Shown: piece after piece, positions 63,776-64,000 of the stretch
Position numbering within the stretch: position 1 is the stretch's first letter
How the letters are laid out: each line of letters opens with the position of its first letter
Origin: an uncultured Clostridia bacterium
GTDB taxonomy: Bacteria > Bacillota > Clostridia > Christensenellales > Borkfalkiaceae
Direction: 5' to 3'
Assembly: GCA_934272745.1 (NCBI GenBank)
Contig: CAKQSI010000004.1
Span: 21,422-85,421 of the forward strand
DNA length: 64,000 bases
Made by a program: the position numbers and the translations under genes
Notes under the pieces: generated by a model
Databases searched by the model: none
What the model saw: the letters and a program-made list of their open reading frames with translations, nothing else
Told to the model about the DNA's origin: nothing

Positions 63776-63810
63776 ATATATAGAAAGGCACCGGACTATA
63801 CGGCGCCTTT
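63776..63810 (+). repeat. Dispersed hairpin repeat, copy D
   Basis: TATATATAGAAAGGCACCGG leads into a stem AAAGGC-a-CCG / CGG-c-GCCTTT (63784-63793 with 63801-63810). It keeps the same A-C internal mismatch as copy B at 51126 while the outer base pairs have changed on both sides. Confidence 0.6.
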
Positions 63811-64000
63811 ACTGCTAAGGTAATCGGTTTCTGTTCGAGATAAATAGTAGCACTGACTGATAACTATTGCTTATGCCGCTCGTCTGCAGAGGCAACCATC
63901 GACTGTCCGCAGCCGGTAAATCCGATTTATAGGAATGCGTAGCAAGCTGCTAATGATGCGATGTAACCGAAATAAAGAACCGCGGCGCCGCAGAGATATC

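Larger units (their letters stand above)
63688..64000. other. Intergenic end of window
   Basis: It holds the GC hairpin (63742-63769), hairpin repeat copy D (63776-63810) and, at the very end, AATAAAGAACCGCGGCGCCGCAG (63971 onward), which may be the start of another repeat copy. No gene was seen in 63811-63970. Confidence 0.5.

Noticed and set aside
63811..64000. Possible tRNA because of a GGTTTCTGTTCGAGAT stretch
   Set aside because: No matching acceptor, D or anticodon stems could be drawn around it.

Overview
The window looks like one contig segment from an anaerobic, low-complexity-lipoprotein-rich member of the Clostridia (Firmicutes/Bacillota). The evidence is the hrcA-grpE-dnaK-dnaJ-prmA-rsmE-mtaB-(hit)-rpsU gene order, a CIRCE operator, AGGAGG-type ribosome binding sites, TTGACA/TATAAT promoters, a V-type ATPase subunit D, a clostridial GlgC/GlgD pair and many lipoproteins with a Cys anchor followed by Pro/Thr/Glu linkers. 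The style of the lipoproteins suggests an uncultured gut lineage such as Christensenellales, but that placement is an inference. Almost every gene is on the + strand; the only clear exception is an AraC-type regulator.

Bases 1-31,800 are mainly core genes. They hold the end of a V-ATPase subunit D gene, a U32 'peptidase' (RNA-hydroxylation type), a mutS2 / small membrane protein / cysteine desulfurase / thiI operon, the HrcA-CIRCE heat-shock operon followed by translation and RNA-modification genes, rpsU with an unknown small gene, and a complete glycogen operon (glgB-glgC-glgD-glgA-glgP plus a GH13 amylase). A divergent AraC regulator precedes the glycogen operon and an M28-type peptidase gene follows it.

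Bases 32,300-63,700 are accessory and look like a polysaccharide-degradation locus. They encode two paralogous surface lipoproteins with a GQSNM (SASA/SGNH-type) esterase domain, the first split by a one-base frameshift; a HAD phosphatase; a 2582-residue lipoprotein with about eight carbohydrate-binding-like modules and five InlB-type repeats; an LplB/LplC-type ABC permease pair with its lipoprotein binding protein; a secreted beta-sandwich/MBG protein; a cytoplasmic GH2 beta-mannosidase-like enzyme; and a lipoprotein GH5-like glycanase. A reasonable reading is that an O-acetylated glycan, perhaps a beta-mannan, is deacetylated and cut at the surface, held by the giant lipoprotein, imported as oligosaccharides and trimmed inside. 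Substrate identity is inferred, not shown.

Non-coding structure is rich: well-formed promoters, several GC-rich perfect hairpins, a roughly 250-nt structured leader before the giant gene, and a dispersed hairpin repeat built on TTGTATAAAGAAAC plus an ACCGG/CCGG stem that tends to sit just behind terminators.
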